Assembly (NCBI RefSeq): GCF_015689175.1
Contig: NZ_CP065047.1
Span: forward strand, 5,394,001-5,458,000
Source of the DNA: Mycobacterium kubicae
GTDB lineage: Bacteria > Actinomycetota > Actinomycetes > Mycobacteriales > Mycobacteriaceae
Length of the DNA: 64,000 bases
Direction: 5' to 3'
Positions within the stretch are counted from its first letter, which is position 1. Each line of letters opens with the position of its first letter. This document shows positions 50,731 to 58,230 of the stretch, in pieces. The position numbers were made by a program, and so were the translations under genes. The notes beneath the pieces are model-generated. The model was not told the origin of the DNA, made no database searches, and worked only from the letters and a program-made list of their open reading frames with translations.

Positions 50731-51512
50731 TATGTGTGGTACTCCCCGCAGTTGACGTCCAAGGTCTGCCCGGTGATACCGCTGGAAAGGTCGCTGGCGA
50801 AGAACAGGATCGCCGAGGCCACCTCGTCCTCGGTCGGCAACCGCTTGAGGTCGGAATTCGCCGCGGTGGCCTGGTAGATCTGGTCCACCGTGGTGCCGTA
50901 CTTGCCGGCCTGATGTTCGAAATAAGCCTGCAACGTGTCGCCCCAGATATAGCCCGGCGCAACGGAATTGACGCGTATGCCGTTCTCGCCCAGCTCGGTG
51001 GCCAGGGAGTGTGACATGGCCAGCAGGGCCGACTTCGCCATCTTGTAGGCACCGTACTTGGCCTGAGAGTGGCGGATCACCATGGAATTCACGTTGACCA
51101 CCGAACCGTTGGCCTCGGTCAGTGCCGGTGTGAAACCCTGGATGAGCCGCAGCGCCCCCAGTGCACTCAGTTCTATCGCGTCGCGAATGTGCTGGAAAGT
51201 GGTTCCCGCCAACGGCTTCATCGATGGCACTCGGAACGCATTGTTGATCAGCACGTCGACCTTGCCGTAGGCCGCCAACGACGCTTCGACCAGATTGCTC
51301 ACCTGGTCGTCGTCGACGATGTCGGTGGGCACCGCCACCGCTCGTCGCCCGGTATCGGTGATCTGCTTGGCGATGTCGTCCAGGCGGTCGGCGCTGCGGG
51401 CCGCCAACACCAGGTCGGCGCCATTGCGCGCGCAACGGTGCGCCAACGTGGTGCCGAGCCCTGGCCCGACCCCACTGATGACGACGATCTTTCCTTCCAA
51501 CAACCCTGTCAT
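50730..51512 (-). CDS. SDR oxidoreductase (Rv3530c-like)
   Basis: SDR of 260 residues, same size as Rv3530c. Seen: ISGVGPGLGTTLAHRCARNG (glycine motif with V), AARSADRL, NNAF in place of NNAG, VNVNSMVIRHSQAKYGAYKM with catalytic Ser, Tyr and Lys (YxxxK as YGAYK region). ATG 51512 is chosen; GTG 51518 forms a GTGA overlap with the previous stop and would add two residues. It lies between the DUF1214 and sulfotransferase genes, all overlapping, so the three form one pathway step set. Confidence 0.88.
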   Translation of the reverse strand: MTGLLEGKIVVISGVGPGLGTTLAHRCARNGADLVLAARSADRLDDIAKQITDTGRRAVAVPTDIVDDDQVSNLVEASLAAYGKVDVLINNAFRVPSMKPLAGTTFQHIRDAIELSALGALRLIQGFTPALTEANGSVVNVNSMVIRHSQAKYGAYKMAKSALLAMSHSLATELGENGIRVNSVAPGYIWGDTLQAYFEHQAGKYGTTVDQIYQATAANSDLKRLPTEDEVASAILFFASDLSSGITGQTLDVNCGEYHT

Positions 51513-51514
51513 GG

Positions 51515-52642
51515 TCACCCCAGCATCCTGGCCGCAATCTGCTGCTGACGCAGCGCAATTCGCGCGCGCCAGTCGTCCTCGGAAATCTTGTTGTCCTCGA
51601 AGTAGGGCAGCGTGGCACTGATCGCGTCGACGTCGACCAGTTCGACGGTAGGTCCGTCGTCCTCGGTGAGCTGGCGGGACACCCGTTGCCACCGGAACTG
51701 CAGGAAGCCGCGTCGATGTCCGACGGTCTCAACCCAGTTCGTCACGCCCGGGTTCTGCTCTGCGACGACGATGCGGATCTTGCCATCCGGATCCGCTTGT
51801 GCCTGAGTGCCGTTGAGCGATGTCTGGTGGTTGATGTAGTCGAGCGAGATGTACCAGAGGCTGCCCAGCTGGAAGCCCAGGTATGGGGCGTCGCTCACCG
51901 GCAGGGTGATCACCAGCGCCTGATCCGGGTGCAGGTCGAAGTGGCCCGCGGACGAGTACTGGGTGGACAGCCCACCGGGTGTGAGCCGCGGCGCGACCAT
52001 CGTGTTGACCGGGATGTTCATGTAGAACCACTGCGGGAACTGCAGCCAGGTTTTGACCCGGTTCACCAGCTGCTTACCTGCTGTGGCGTAACGCTTTTCG
52101 ATCGTCTGCCGGGTCAGCGGCGGCGGCGCGGTGCCTGCGGTATCCAGCCGGGAGATCGCCAGTGTGCCCCGCTGCTGGGACCAGTCGCCGTAAACCTCCC
52201 GTATGACGAGTTGCCCTGGGCTGGTGGGGCGCAGCCGCCATTCGAAGCTGCCGTCGGCGGCAATGTCGAGTTCTCGGTCGTCGAACGCGGCCTGGCTGGC
52301 CGGCACGTTGTCGTCGGTGTACTCACCGCCGAGCAGTTGGAAGCTCAGGTCAGTGGTGGTCCCGCGCCGGCCGGTGACAACGTAGTCGCGGTCGGCATGC
52401 ACCCTGGTGCCGAAGTACAACGTGTCGGGGTTGTCCAGCCCCATCTTGGTGAACGGCCCGGTGCCGGACTGCAGGAACGGATGATCGCGCTCGTAGTCGA
52501 ACGCCAGATGGGTGCAGGCGGCGATGCAGCCCGCGAGGTACTGCAGCCCTTCCAGCAGGTCGGCTTCCGTCTCGATGTGGGGTGCTTCGGCCACCAGTTG
52601 CTCGGCCTCGGCGATCGCGTCGGTGAGGGGTTGAGTGAACAC
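51515..52642 (-). CDS. DUF1214-family protein (Rv3531c-like)
   Basis: Protein of 375 residues with a C-terminal DUF1214-type domain (PQWFYMNIPVNTMVAPRLTP, PVSDAPYLGFQLGSLWYISL, about residues 195-330) after an N-terminal helical and beta part (GLDNPDTLYFGTRVHADRDY). Enzymatic function of the family is unknown. GTG 52642 has a KstR operator 10 bases upstream, so it opens the cholesterol-induced operon with the SDR and sulfotransferase. Matches Rv3531c in size and position. Confidence 0.85.
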   Translation of the reverse strand: MFTQPLTDAIAEAEQLVAEAPHIETEADLLEGLQYLAGCIAACTHLAFDYERDHPFLQSGTGPFTKMGLDNPDTLYFGTRVHADRDYVVTGRRGTTTDLSFQLLGGEYTDDNVPASQAAFDDRELDIAADGSFEWRLRPTSPGQLVIREVYGDWSQQRGTLAISRLDTAGTAPPPLTRQTIEKRYATAGKQLVNRVKTWLQFPQWFYMNIPVNTMVAPRLTPGGLSTQYSSAGHFDLHPDQALVITLPVSDAPYLGFQLGSLWYISLDYINHQTSLNGTQAQADPDGKIRIVVAEQNPGVTNWVETVGHRRGFLQFRWQRVSRQLTEDDGPTVELVDVDAISATLPYFEDNKISEDDWRARIALRQQQIAARMLG

Positions 52643-52652
52643 GACTAGACGC

Positions 52653-52666
52653 TAGAACGTGTTCTA
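52653..52666. promoter_or_regulatory. KstR-type operator (DUF1214-SDR-sulfotransferase operon)
   Basis: TAGAACGTGTTCTA, exact and almost fully symmetric, 10 bases from the GTG of the DUF1214 gene. Confidence 0.78.
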
Positions 52667-52730
52667 CTTTTCCGTCAATGGCGAACATTCCCGCGCGTCG
52701 GCCACGGCGTTCAGCGACGAGGCCCGCTCA

Positions 52731-53003
52731 CTAAGAGGTGCACTGCTGCGACAGGTCGATTAGATGCTGCCGCACATCGGGATGCCGATTCAGATAGTCG
52801 AGAACGTTGCCGTTGCCGCCCTCGGCCTGCGACCTGGCGGCCAGGCGCTGCTGGATGTCGGGATGCCGCTTCAGGTACGAGTCGATGGATTGACCCACGG
52901 TCTGATCGCATTGGGGATCAGCGTTGGCCACGGGCAGCGCGATCATTGCCGAAGCGAAGACGCTCAGCAGACCACCGGCCACCAGACCCTTCATCACGGT
53001 CAT
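52731..53003 (-). CDS. Hemophore-related secreted peptide
   Basis: Exported protein of 90 residues. ATG 53003 has AAGGAG (53011-53016) at 7-base spacing. Seen: signal peptide (LVAGGLLSVFASAMIALPVA, cleavage near ANA|DP), two Cys (QCDQ and QQCTS) that can bridge the ends, and two copies of a helix motif: SYLKRHPDIQQRL and DYLNRHPDVRQHL. The YLxxHPDVxxxL pattern is that of mycobacterial hemophore-related proteins (Rv0203-like). Heme binding is not proven; the His in each motif is a candidate ligand. No counterpart at this place in M. tuberculosis. Confidence 0.75.
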   Translation of the reverse strand: MTVMKGLVAGGLLSVFASAMIALPVANADPQCDQTVGQSIDSYLKRHPDIQQRLAARSQAEGGNGNVLDYLNRHPDVRQHLIDLSQQCTS

Positions 53004-53169
53004 CGGATCGCTCCTTCTATACGGTTGTGGACACGAGCGTCGGCACTGGTCCGACTCTTTCGAGGCTACGCGCGCCGGCTAGCGCGGGAAAACGTGAAAC
53101 GTTTTCGTCGGCGCGCTCCGGCGCGAGGCCTGACGCAATCCTGCTGGGCCCCGACTAAACTGATTGGCC

Positions 53170-53835
53170 ATGAACGCTCGCGGTGGTGAGTTCGATCCCG
53201 CCCGTCGCTCAGGTGGCGGATATCCGGATGCTCCCCGGACTGAGCCGGTGCCGCATGAGCCCCGATTGCCGCAGGAGCCCACTGCGCCGCAGGAGAGCAA
53301 TGCGCCCGATTTCACTCTCGGGCCCCGGCAACGTCGCCGTCCCTCACTGAAGACGGTAGGGATCGTGCTGGCAGTTCTGCTGTCGGCAGTGGCATTCGTG
53401 CTGTCGTTGATTTCGCTGCTGACCCAACCCGAGCCCGCACCAGCGGCGAGCACACCGACTCCAGCGCCGGCGGCGGCTTCGGACAAGGCGATGTGTCAAG
53501 CTATCGGACCGCTCATGAAGGAGAACGACGACCGTAGCAACGCGTTCCTGGCCACCGGTGAGGTGGGTTCACCCGAACGAGACGCCGCGTTGCCGAAGTT
53601 CGTCACCGATACCCAAGACTGGGCGCGGCGCACGCAACAGGCGCTCGACGCGCACGCCACTCCGCCCCGCTTCGCAACCCGCGCGCTGCAGCGCTATATC
53701 GATGACATGCAGTTGTTCGTGGCCAGTGTTCGTCCCGGGGCAGGGACGCAGTATGACGAGGCTGCCTGGACCGACAGCATCGTCGCCTACGGCGGCACGT
53801 TGGCCACTTGCCAGCAGCTCGGCGTCAGCTGGTGA
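53170..53835 (+). CDS. Single-span membrane protein, extracytoplasmic domain
   Basis: Protein of 221 residues, function unknown. Seen: Pro/Gly-rich cytosolic N-terminus (residues 1-50), basic QRRRPSLK, one membrane helix (VGIVLAVLLSAVAFVLSLIS, about 63-84), a Pro/Ala/Thr linker, and a helical domain of about 130 residues with Cys in AMCQAIG and ATCQQLG. ATG 53170 lies 8 bases after TAAACT (53156-53161), a possible -10 for a leaderless start. It converges on the Gly-rich gene. Confidence 0.75.
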   Translation: MNARGGEFDPARRSGGGYPDAPRTEPVPHEPRLPQEPTAPQESNAPDFTLGPRQRRRPSLKTVGIVLAVLLSAVAFVLSLISLLTQPEPAPAASTPTPAPAAASDKAMCQAIGPLMKENDDRSNAFLATGEVGSPERDAALPKFVTDTQDWARRTQQALDAHATPPRFATRALQRYIDDMQLFVASVRPGAGTQYDEAAWTDSIVAYGGTLATCQQLGVSW

Positions 53836-53855
53836 CGTCGCCCGTCCGCGCGGTG

Positions 53856-55154
53856 TCAGTACGGCTGCAGCGGAACCCACACCCCGTATAGCCAGAAGCC
53901 CCACTGCAGGTAGTAGGGGTCCCACACGGGCGCCACCGGGAATCCGAGGTAGTTCAGGGTCGGCGACACCCAACCTCGCGGTGGTGGCCACGGTCCCCAG
54001 CCGCCGTAGGGAGCCAATGCATTTCTCAGCGGTGCACCCCAACCCAGGGGAGGTGGCGGTGGCGGCCCCCAACCCCAAGGCGCCCGGCCTAAGCCCCATG
54101 GTGCGGGACCGCCGTGCCATGGCGGCGGTAGCAGATGCAGACCGGGGCTGCGGAATCTGACGTCCCAGATCCGATTGCCCAGTGGCGCGCCGGGGCCGCG
54201 GAAGTCACCCCGGAAGTTCCATGCCGGGCCGCCAGGCCAGTGGAAGCGCCAATTCAAGTTCGCGTGGGGCCAACCTGGTCCGCGCAAGTTGATGCCCCAG
54301 TCGCCACGAGGCCCGAACCAGCGCACGAAAGGCGGGGCTCCGAAACCGCGTAGAGCCGCGCGGAAGTTGCCCGGGGGTGTGCCCGGCACGTGGAATCCGC
54401 CACGGAAATCGGCGCGCGGCCCACCTGGACCGCGGAAAGGCCCGCGGAAGTCGGCGGCCGGGGTGCCGGGACCACGGAAAGCTCCGCGGAAGGCGCCCCC
54501 AGGTCCACCAGGGCCGTTGATTCGTCCGGAGAAGCCGGCGTTGGGTCCGCCTGGCCCGCCCAGTCCGCCGCGCAAAGCGGTTGCCGGTGGGCCGGGGTTG
54601 TGCCACTGCGGTGAGAGCCCGCCGGGACCGCCGCCAGGTCCGCCACCGGGACCACCGCCGGGGCCGCCGCCGGGACCACCGCCGCCATGAGGTGCGGGAC
54701 CGCCACCGCCGGGTGCGGGACCACCGCCCCCGCCGCCTTGCGGCCCGGGACCACCACCGTGCGGTGCGGGACCACCGCCACCACCGCCTTGCGGCCCGGG
54801 ACCACCACCGTGCGGTGCGGGACCACCGCCCCCGCCGCCCTGCGGCCCGGGACCACCACCGTGCGGTGCGGGACCACCGCCCCCGCCGCCCTGCGGCGCA
54901 GGGCCGCCACCGCCGCCGCCGTGGGGCGCAGGGCCGCCACCGCCACCGCCGCCGCCGTGGGGCGCGGGACCACCCCCGCCGCCACCGCCGCCGCCATGAC
55001 CGCCGCCACCGCCGCCGCCGCCACCGCCGCCGCCAGGTTTGGCGTGGGCGACAGGGATGCCGAGGTCGATGGCTGAGAAGCCGAGGGGGTTATTGGCAAC
55101 CACGCTTAGCGCGGCAGTGATTGCTATTCCTGCTGCGAGCTGCTTCGTCTTCAT
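53856..55154 (-). CDS. Gly/Pro-rich secreted protein with tandem repeats
   Basis: Exported protein of 432 residues. Seen: signal peptide (residues 1-37, ending PVAHA), a low-complexity region of Gly runs with PAPHGGG/PGPQGGG repeats (about 38-185), then PGGPGG and FRGxFRGPG repeats (about 200-290) and an aromatic, Trp/Pro-rich C-terminus (GWGPWPPPRGW, YYLQWGFWLYGVW). Not a PE or PPE protein: the N-terminus has no PE/PPE motif. A cell-wall structural role is a guess. The opposite strand carries long open frames because of the GC-rich repeats. It stands where PPE61/PPE62 lie in M. tuberculosis. Confidence 0.72.
   Translation of the reverse strand: MKTKQLAAGIAITAALSVVANNPLGFSAIDLGIPVAHAKPGGGGGGGGGGGGHGGGGGGGGGPAPHGGGGGGGGPAPHGGGGGGPAPQGGGGGGPAPHGGGPGPQGGGGGGPAPHGGGPGPQGGGGGGPAPHGGGPGPQGGGGGGPAPGGGGPAPHGGGGPGGGPGGGPGGGPGGGPGGLSPQWHNPGPPATALRGGLGGPGGPNAGFSGRINGPGGPGGAFRGAFRGPGTPAADFRGPFRGPGGPRADFRGGFHVPGTPPGNFRAALRGFGAPPFVRWFGPRGDWGINLRGPGWPHANLNWRFHWPGGPAWNFRGDFRGPGAPLGNRIWDVRFRSPGLHLLPPPWHGGPAPWGLGRAPWGWGPPPPPPLGWGAPLRNALAPYGGWGPWPPPRGWVSPTLNYLGFPVAPVWDPYYLQWGFWLYGVWVPLQPY
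54738..54900. repeat. 51-bp tandem repeat inside the Gly-rich gene
   Basis: Starts of near-identical units at 54738, 54789, 54840 and 54891 (the last partial), each 51 bp and coding for a 17-residue unit PAPHGGGPGPQ plus six Gly. Differences are single bases (for example TTGCGG against CTGCGG). In-frame unit gain or loss is expected; a candidate VNTR. Confidence 0.85.
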
Positions 55155-55291
55155 GATCCACCCCGTGGGGAACCTCTATCGCTAGAGTGCCCGACCCATG
55201 GCCCTCATGTTACGCCGCCACAGACCCGACGCGTTCAGTCGGCAAAGCCTACTTCGAGTGACTTCGCGGTGGAATCAGACTAGCGGCACCG

Positions 55292-56335
55292 CTACTGCGA
55301 AGCGGCGTCTGTGCTCTCTAGCTCGCGTTTGATCTCCAGCGCGATGTCGATGAGCTGGTCTTCCTGGCCGCCGATAAGCTTGCGTTGACCCGCCCGGTGC
55401 AAAAGCTTGTGGGCCGGGACGCCATAGCGCTCGGACTGCCGCACGGCATGCTTGAGGAAGCTGGAGTAGACCCCGGAGTAGCCCATGATCAGGGCGTTGC
55501 GATCCAGCAGGCATTCGGCGGGCATGGCGGGGGCCACCACCTCCTCGGCGGCGTCGGCGATGTCGAAGAAGTCGATGCCGGTCTTGACCCCGATCTTGTC
55601 GAACACCCCGATAAGCGCTTCGACGGGAGCGTTGCCGGCACCCGCGCCGAACCGGCGGCAGGAGCCGTCGATCTGTTTCGCGCCGGCCCGAACGGCCTCG
55701 ACCGAGTTGGCCACGCCGAGCCCGAGGTTCTCGTGGCCGTGGAAGCCGACCTGGGCGTCGTCGCCGAGTTCGGCGACCAGCGCCGAGACGCGGTCGGCCA
55801 CCCCTTCGAGTACCAGGGCGCCGGCGGAGTCGACGACGTAGACGCATTGGCAACCAGCATCGGCCATGATGCGCGCCTGGGCGGCGAGCTTCTCCGGCGG
55901 GATGGTGTGGGCCATCATCAGGAAGCCGACCGTCTCCAGCCCCAGGTCGCGTGCCAGGCCGAAGTGCTGAATCGACACGTCGGCTTCGGTGCAATGGGTG
56001 GCAATGCGGCAGATGGAGCCGCCGTTGTCTTGCGCTTCCTTGATGTCCTCTTTGGTGCCCACGCCGGGCAGCATCAAGAACGCGATCTTGGCTTCTTTGG
56101 CCGTCTCGGCGGCGAGCTTGATCAGTTCCTGCTCGGGCGTCTTGGAGAAGCCATAGTTGAACGACGAGCCGCCCAGTCCGTCGCCGTGGGTCACCTCGAT
56201 CACCGGCACTCCCGCGGTGTCGAGCGCCGCCACAATGGCGCCCACTTCCTCCTTGGTGAACTGGTGCCGCTTGTGATGCGATCCGTCGCGCAGCGACGTG
56301 TCGGTGAGCCGCACGTCCCAGATATCGGTGCTCAT
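55292..56335 (-). CDS. hsaF: 4-hydroxy-2-oxoacid aldolase HsaF
   Basis: Class II aldolase that splits 4-hydroxy-2-oxohexanoate to pyruvate and propanal in cholesterol ring A/B catabolism; 347 residues. Seen: metal/pyruvate site [34 protein letters not shown], the metal His pair in [15 protein letters not shown], and the C-terminal DRE-type communication domain. Its start overlaps the hsaG stop (ATGA), needed for aldehyde channelling between the two enzymes. The lowest-coordinate gene of the hsaE-hsaG-hsaF unit. Confidence 0.95.
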   Translation of the reverse strand: MSTDIWDVRLTDTSLRDGSHHKRHQFTKEEVGAIVAALDTAGVPVIEVTHGDGLGGSSFNYGFSKTPEQELIKLAAETAKEAKIAFLMLPGVGTKEDIKEAQDNGGSICRIATHCTEADVSIQHFGLARDLGLETVGFLMMAHTIPPEKLAAQARIMADAGCQCVYVVDSAGALVLEGVADRVSALVAELGDDAQVGFHGHENLGLGVANSVEAVRAGAKQIDGSCRRFGAGAGNAPVEALIGVFDKIGVKTGIDFFDIADAAEEVVAPAMPAECLLDRNALIMGYSGVYSSFLKHAVRQSERYGVPAHKLLHRAGQRKLIGGQEDQLIDIALEIKRELESTDAASQ

Positions 56336-57249
56336 CGCGCGCCTCCTACCGCCTCAGACAACGTCTCTTTGGCAATCTCCTCGCCCACTTTCGTGGCCGC
56401 GGCGGTCATGATGTCGAGGTTTCCCGCGTAGGGCGGCAGGTAATCGCCGGCACCCTCGACCTCGACGAATGTGGTGACCACCGCGCGCCCGCCGGAGTGC
56501 ATCGATGGCTCGTCGAACTGCGGTTCGTTGAGCAGACGATAGCCGGGCACGTACGTCTGCACCTCGGCCACCACCTCGTGGATTGACTTGGCGATCGCGT
56601 CCCGATCGGCGTCTTCGGGAATTGCGCAGAAGATGGTGTCGCGCATGATCATTGGCGGATCGGCGGGGTTGAGGATGATGATGGCTTTGCCGCGCTCGGC
56701 CCCACCGATCGTCTCCACACCGCGCGAGGTCGTCTTGGTGAATTCGTCGATGTTGGCGCGGGTGCCCGGGCCGGCCGACACCGACGCCACCGAGGCGACG
56801 ATTTCGGCGTATGGCACCTCGACCACCCGAGACACCGCGTACACGATCGGGATCGTCGCCTGCCCCCCGCAGGTGATCATGTTGACGTTGGGAGCGTCCA
56901 GATGCTCACGCAGGTTGGCGGGCGGAATGACGGCCGGACCCACGGCGGCCGGAGTGAGGTCGATGGCACGGATTCCGGCCTCGGCATACTTGGGTGCCGC
57001 CGCCTTGTGCACGTAGGCGCTGGTCGCCTCGAAAACCAGGTCCGGCTTCTCCGACTGCGCGAGCAGCCAATCGACACCTTCGTGCGTCGTCTCGAGTCCG
57101 AGCTTGCGCGCCCGGGCGAGCCCTTCGCTTTCCGGGTCGATACCCACCATCCAGCGTGGTTCCAGCCAGTCCGACCGCAGCAGCTTGTACAGCAGATCGG
57201 TGCTGATGTTGCCCGACCCGACAATGGCCACACTCGCCTTCGACGGCAT
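56332..57249 (-). CDS. hsaG: Acylating propanal/acetaldehyde dehydrogenase HsaG
   Basis: CoA-acylating aldehyde dehydrogenase, 305 residues, converts propanal (or acetaldehyde) from HsaF to propionyl-CoA. Seen: Rossmann motif [17 protein letters not shown], catalytic Cys in [15 protein letters not shown], and [18 protein letters not shown] (complex-forming region). ATG 57249 has GAGGAGG at seven-base spacing; an earlier ATG two codons upstream is less likely. A 51-bp tandem duplication lies between it and hsaE. Confidence 0.95.
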   Translation of the reverse strand: MPSKASVAIVGSGNISTDLLYKLLRSDWLEPRWMVGIDPESEGLARARKLGLETTHEGVDWLLAQSEKPDLVFEATSAYVHKAAAPKYAEAGIRAIDLTPAAVGPAVIPPANLREHLDAPNVNMITCGGQATIPIVYAVSRVVEVPYAEIVASVASVSAGPGTRANIDEFTKTTSRGVETIGGAERGKAIIILNPADPPMIMRDTIFCAIPEDADRDAIAKSIHEVVAEVQTYVPGYRLLNEPQFDEPSMHSGGRAVVTTFVEVEGAGDYLPPYAGNLDIMTAAATKVGEEIAKETLSEAVGGAR

Positions 57250-57271
57250 GTGCACGCCTCCTCTATCCAGA

Positions 57272-57377
57272 TGGTCGCGACCCGCTGCGCCCGGCTACGC
57301 CGCGCTTGCGATCGCTCTTATTTATTTGGTCGCGAGCCGCTGCGCCCGGCTACGCCGCGCTTGCGATCGCTCTTATT
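57272..57377. repeat. Tandem 51-bp direct repeat between hsaG and hsaE
   Basis: Copies at 57272-57322 and 57327-57377, period 55 bp, identical except one base (GACCC against GAGCC). Core GCGCCCGGCTACGCCGCGCT then TGCGATCGCTCTTATT. The second copy overlaps the hsaE stop codon (57373-57375). Resembles a dispersed mycobacterial intergenic repeat as I recall it. Confidence 0.85.
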
Positions 57378-58158
57378 CAAACGACAACCGGACCGAACCC
57401 AGCCCGGCGAAGTCGGCGACGAACTCGTCACCGGCGCGAGCGTCGATCGCGCGGGTGCAGGATCCGGGCAGCACAACGTCGCCAGCCTTCAAACGCACAC
57501 CAAAACTCTCCACCTTACGGGCCAGCCACGCCACCGCCGTGACCGGATTGCCCAACACCGCATCGCTGCGTCCCTCGGCGACGACCTCACCATTGCGGGT
57601 CAACACTGCATCAATCGTCTTGACGTCGATGTCAGCCGGCGACACCCGCGCCTGCCCCAGCACGAAACCCGCCGACGACGCGTTGTCGGCGATGGTGTCA
57701 CACAGGGCGATCTTCCAGTTGGTGATCCGAGTGTCGATCAACTCGATCGACGGCACCAGCGCTTCGGTGCCCGCCAGCACGTCCTCTTCGGAGCAGCCCG
57801 CGCCGGGCAGGTCCTGCGCCAGAATGAAGCCCACCTCGACCTCGACCCGGGGATAGAGGTAGTTGGCCGCCTTGACCGGCGTGTCTTCGAAGACCTGCAT
57901 CTCGTCCAGCAGATGTCCGTAGTCGGGCTCGTCGACACCCATCATCTGCTGCATCGCCTTCGACGACAGGCCCACCTTGTGCCCCACCACCCGGGCGCCC
58001 TCGGCGATCCGCTGGCGGATATTGATCAGCTGGATCTCATAGGCGTCGACGACGTCGATGTGGGGGTGTGCGGCGGTCAGCGGGGCGATCGGTTCGCGGC
58101 TGCGCTCGGCTTGCGCCAAGTCCGCGGCCAGCTCGTCGCGGACGCCCACACTGAGCAT
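57373..58158 (-). CDS. hsaE: 2-hydroxyhexa-2,4-dienoate hydratase HsaE
   Basis: Fumarylacetoacetase-fold hydratase of 261 residues (same as Rv3536c) that hydrates 2-hydroxyhexa-2,4-dienoate to 4-hydroxy-2-oxohexanoate. Seen: VGHKVGLSSKAMQQMMGVDE, RVEVEVGFIL (Glu-x-Glu metal site), SIELIDTRITNWKIALCDTI, GNPVTAVAWLARKVESFGVR. ATG 58158 is divergent from kstD; the KstR site between them probably controls both. The stop lies inside one copy of the tandem repeat. Confidence 0.95.
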   Translation of the reverse strand: MLSVGVRDELAADLAQAERSREPIAPLTAAHPHIDVVDAYEIQLINIRQRIAEGARVVGHKVGLSSKAMQQMMGVDEPDYGHLLDEMQVFEDTPVKAANYLYPRVEVEVGFILAQDLPGAGCSEEDVLAGTEALVPSIELIDTRITNWKIALCDTIADNASSAGFVLGQARVSPADIDVKTIDAVLTRNGEVVAEGRSDAVLGNPVTAVAWLARKVESFGVRLKAGDVVLPGSCTRAIDARAGDEFVADFAGLGSVRLSFE

Positions 58159-58215
58159 TTGCCGAAGTCCCCTCGTTCGTTTGACCGGGCCAGTAGCGCC
58201 CGGCCCGGGCAATTC

Positions 58216-58229
58216 TATAACGTGTTCTA
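58216..58229. promoter_or_regulatory. KstR-type operator overlapping the kstD promoter
   Basis: TATAACGTGTTCTA fits the KstR pattern exactly. Its first six bases TATAAC also look like a -10 element, nine bases before the kstD ATG at 58231, so the operator covers the promoter and abuts the start codon. Repression by occlusion of a leaderless promoter is inferred. Confidence 0.75.
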
Positions 58230-58230
58230 C

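Noticed and set aside
54600..55060. CRISPR-like array in the repeat region
   Set aside because: Repeats are contiguous, in frame and without unique spacers; they code for a Gly-rich protein.
54254..55120. Long ORFs on both strands opposite or out of frame to the Gly-rich gene
   Set aside because: Produced by the GC-rich tandem repeats; no ribosome site and highly repetitive His/Arg or Ala/Val composition.
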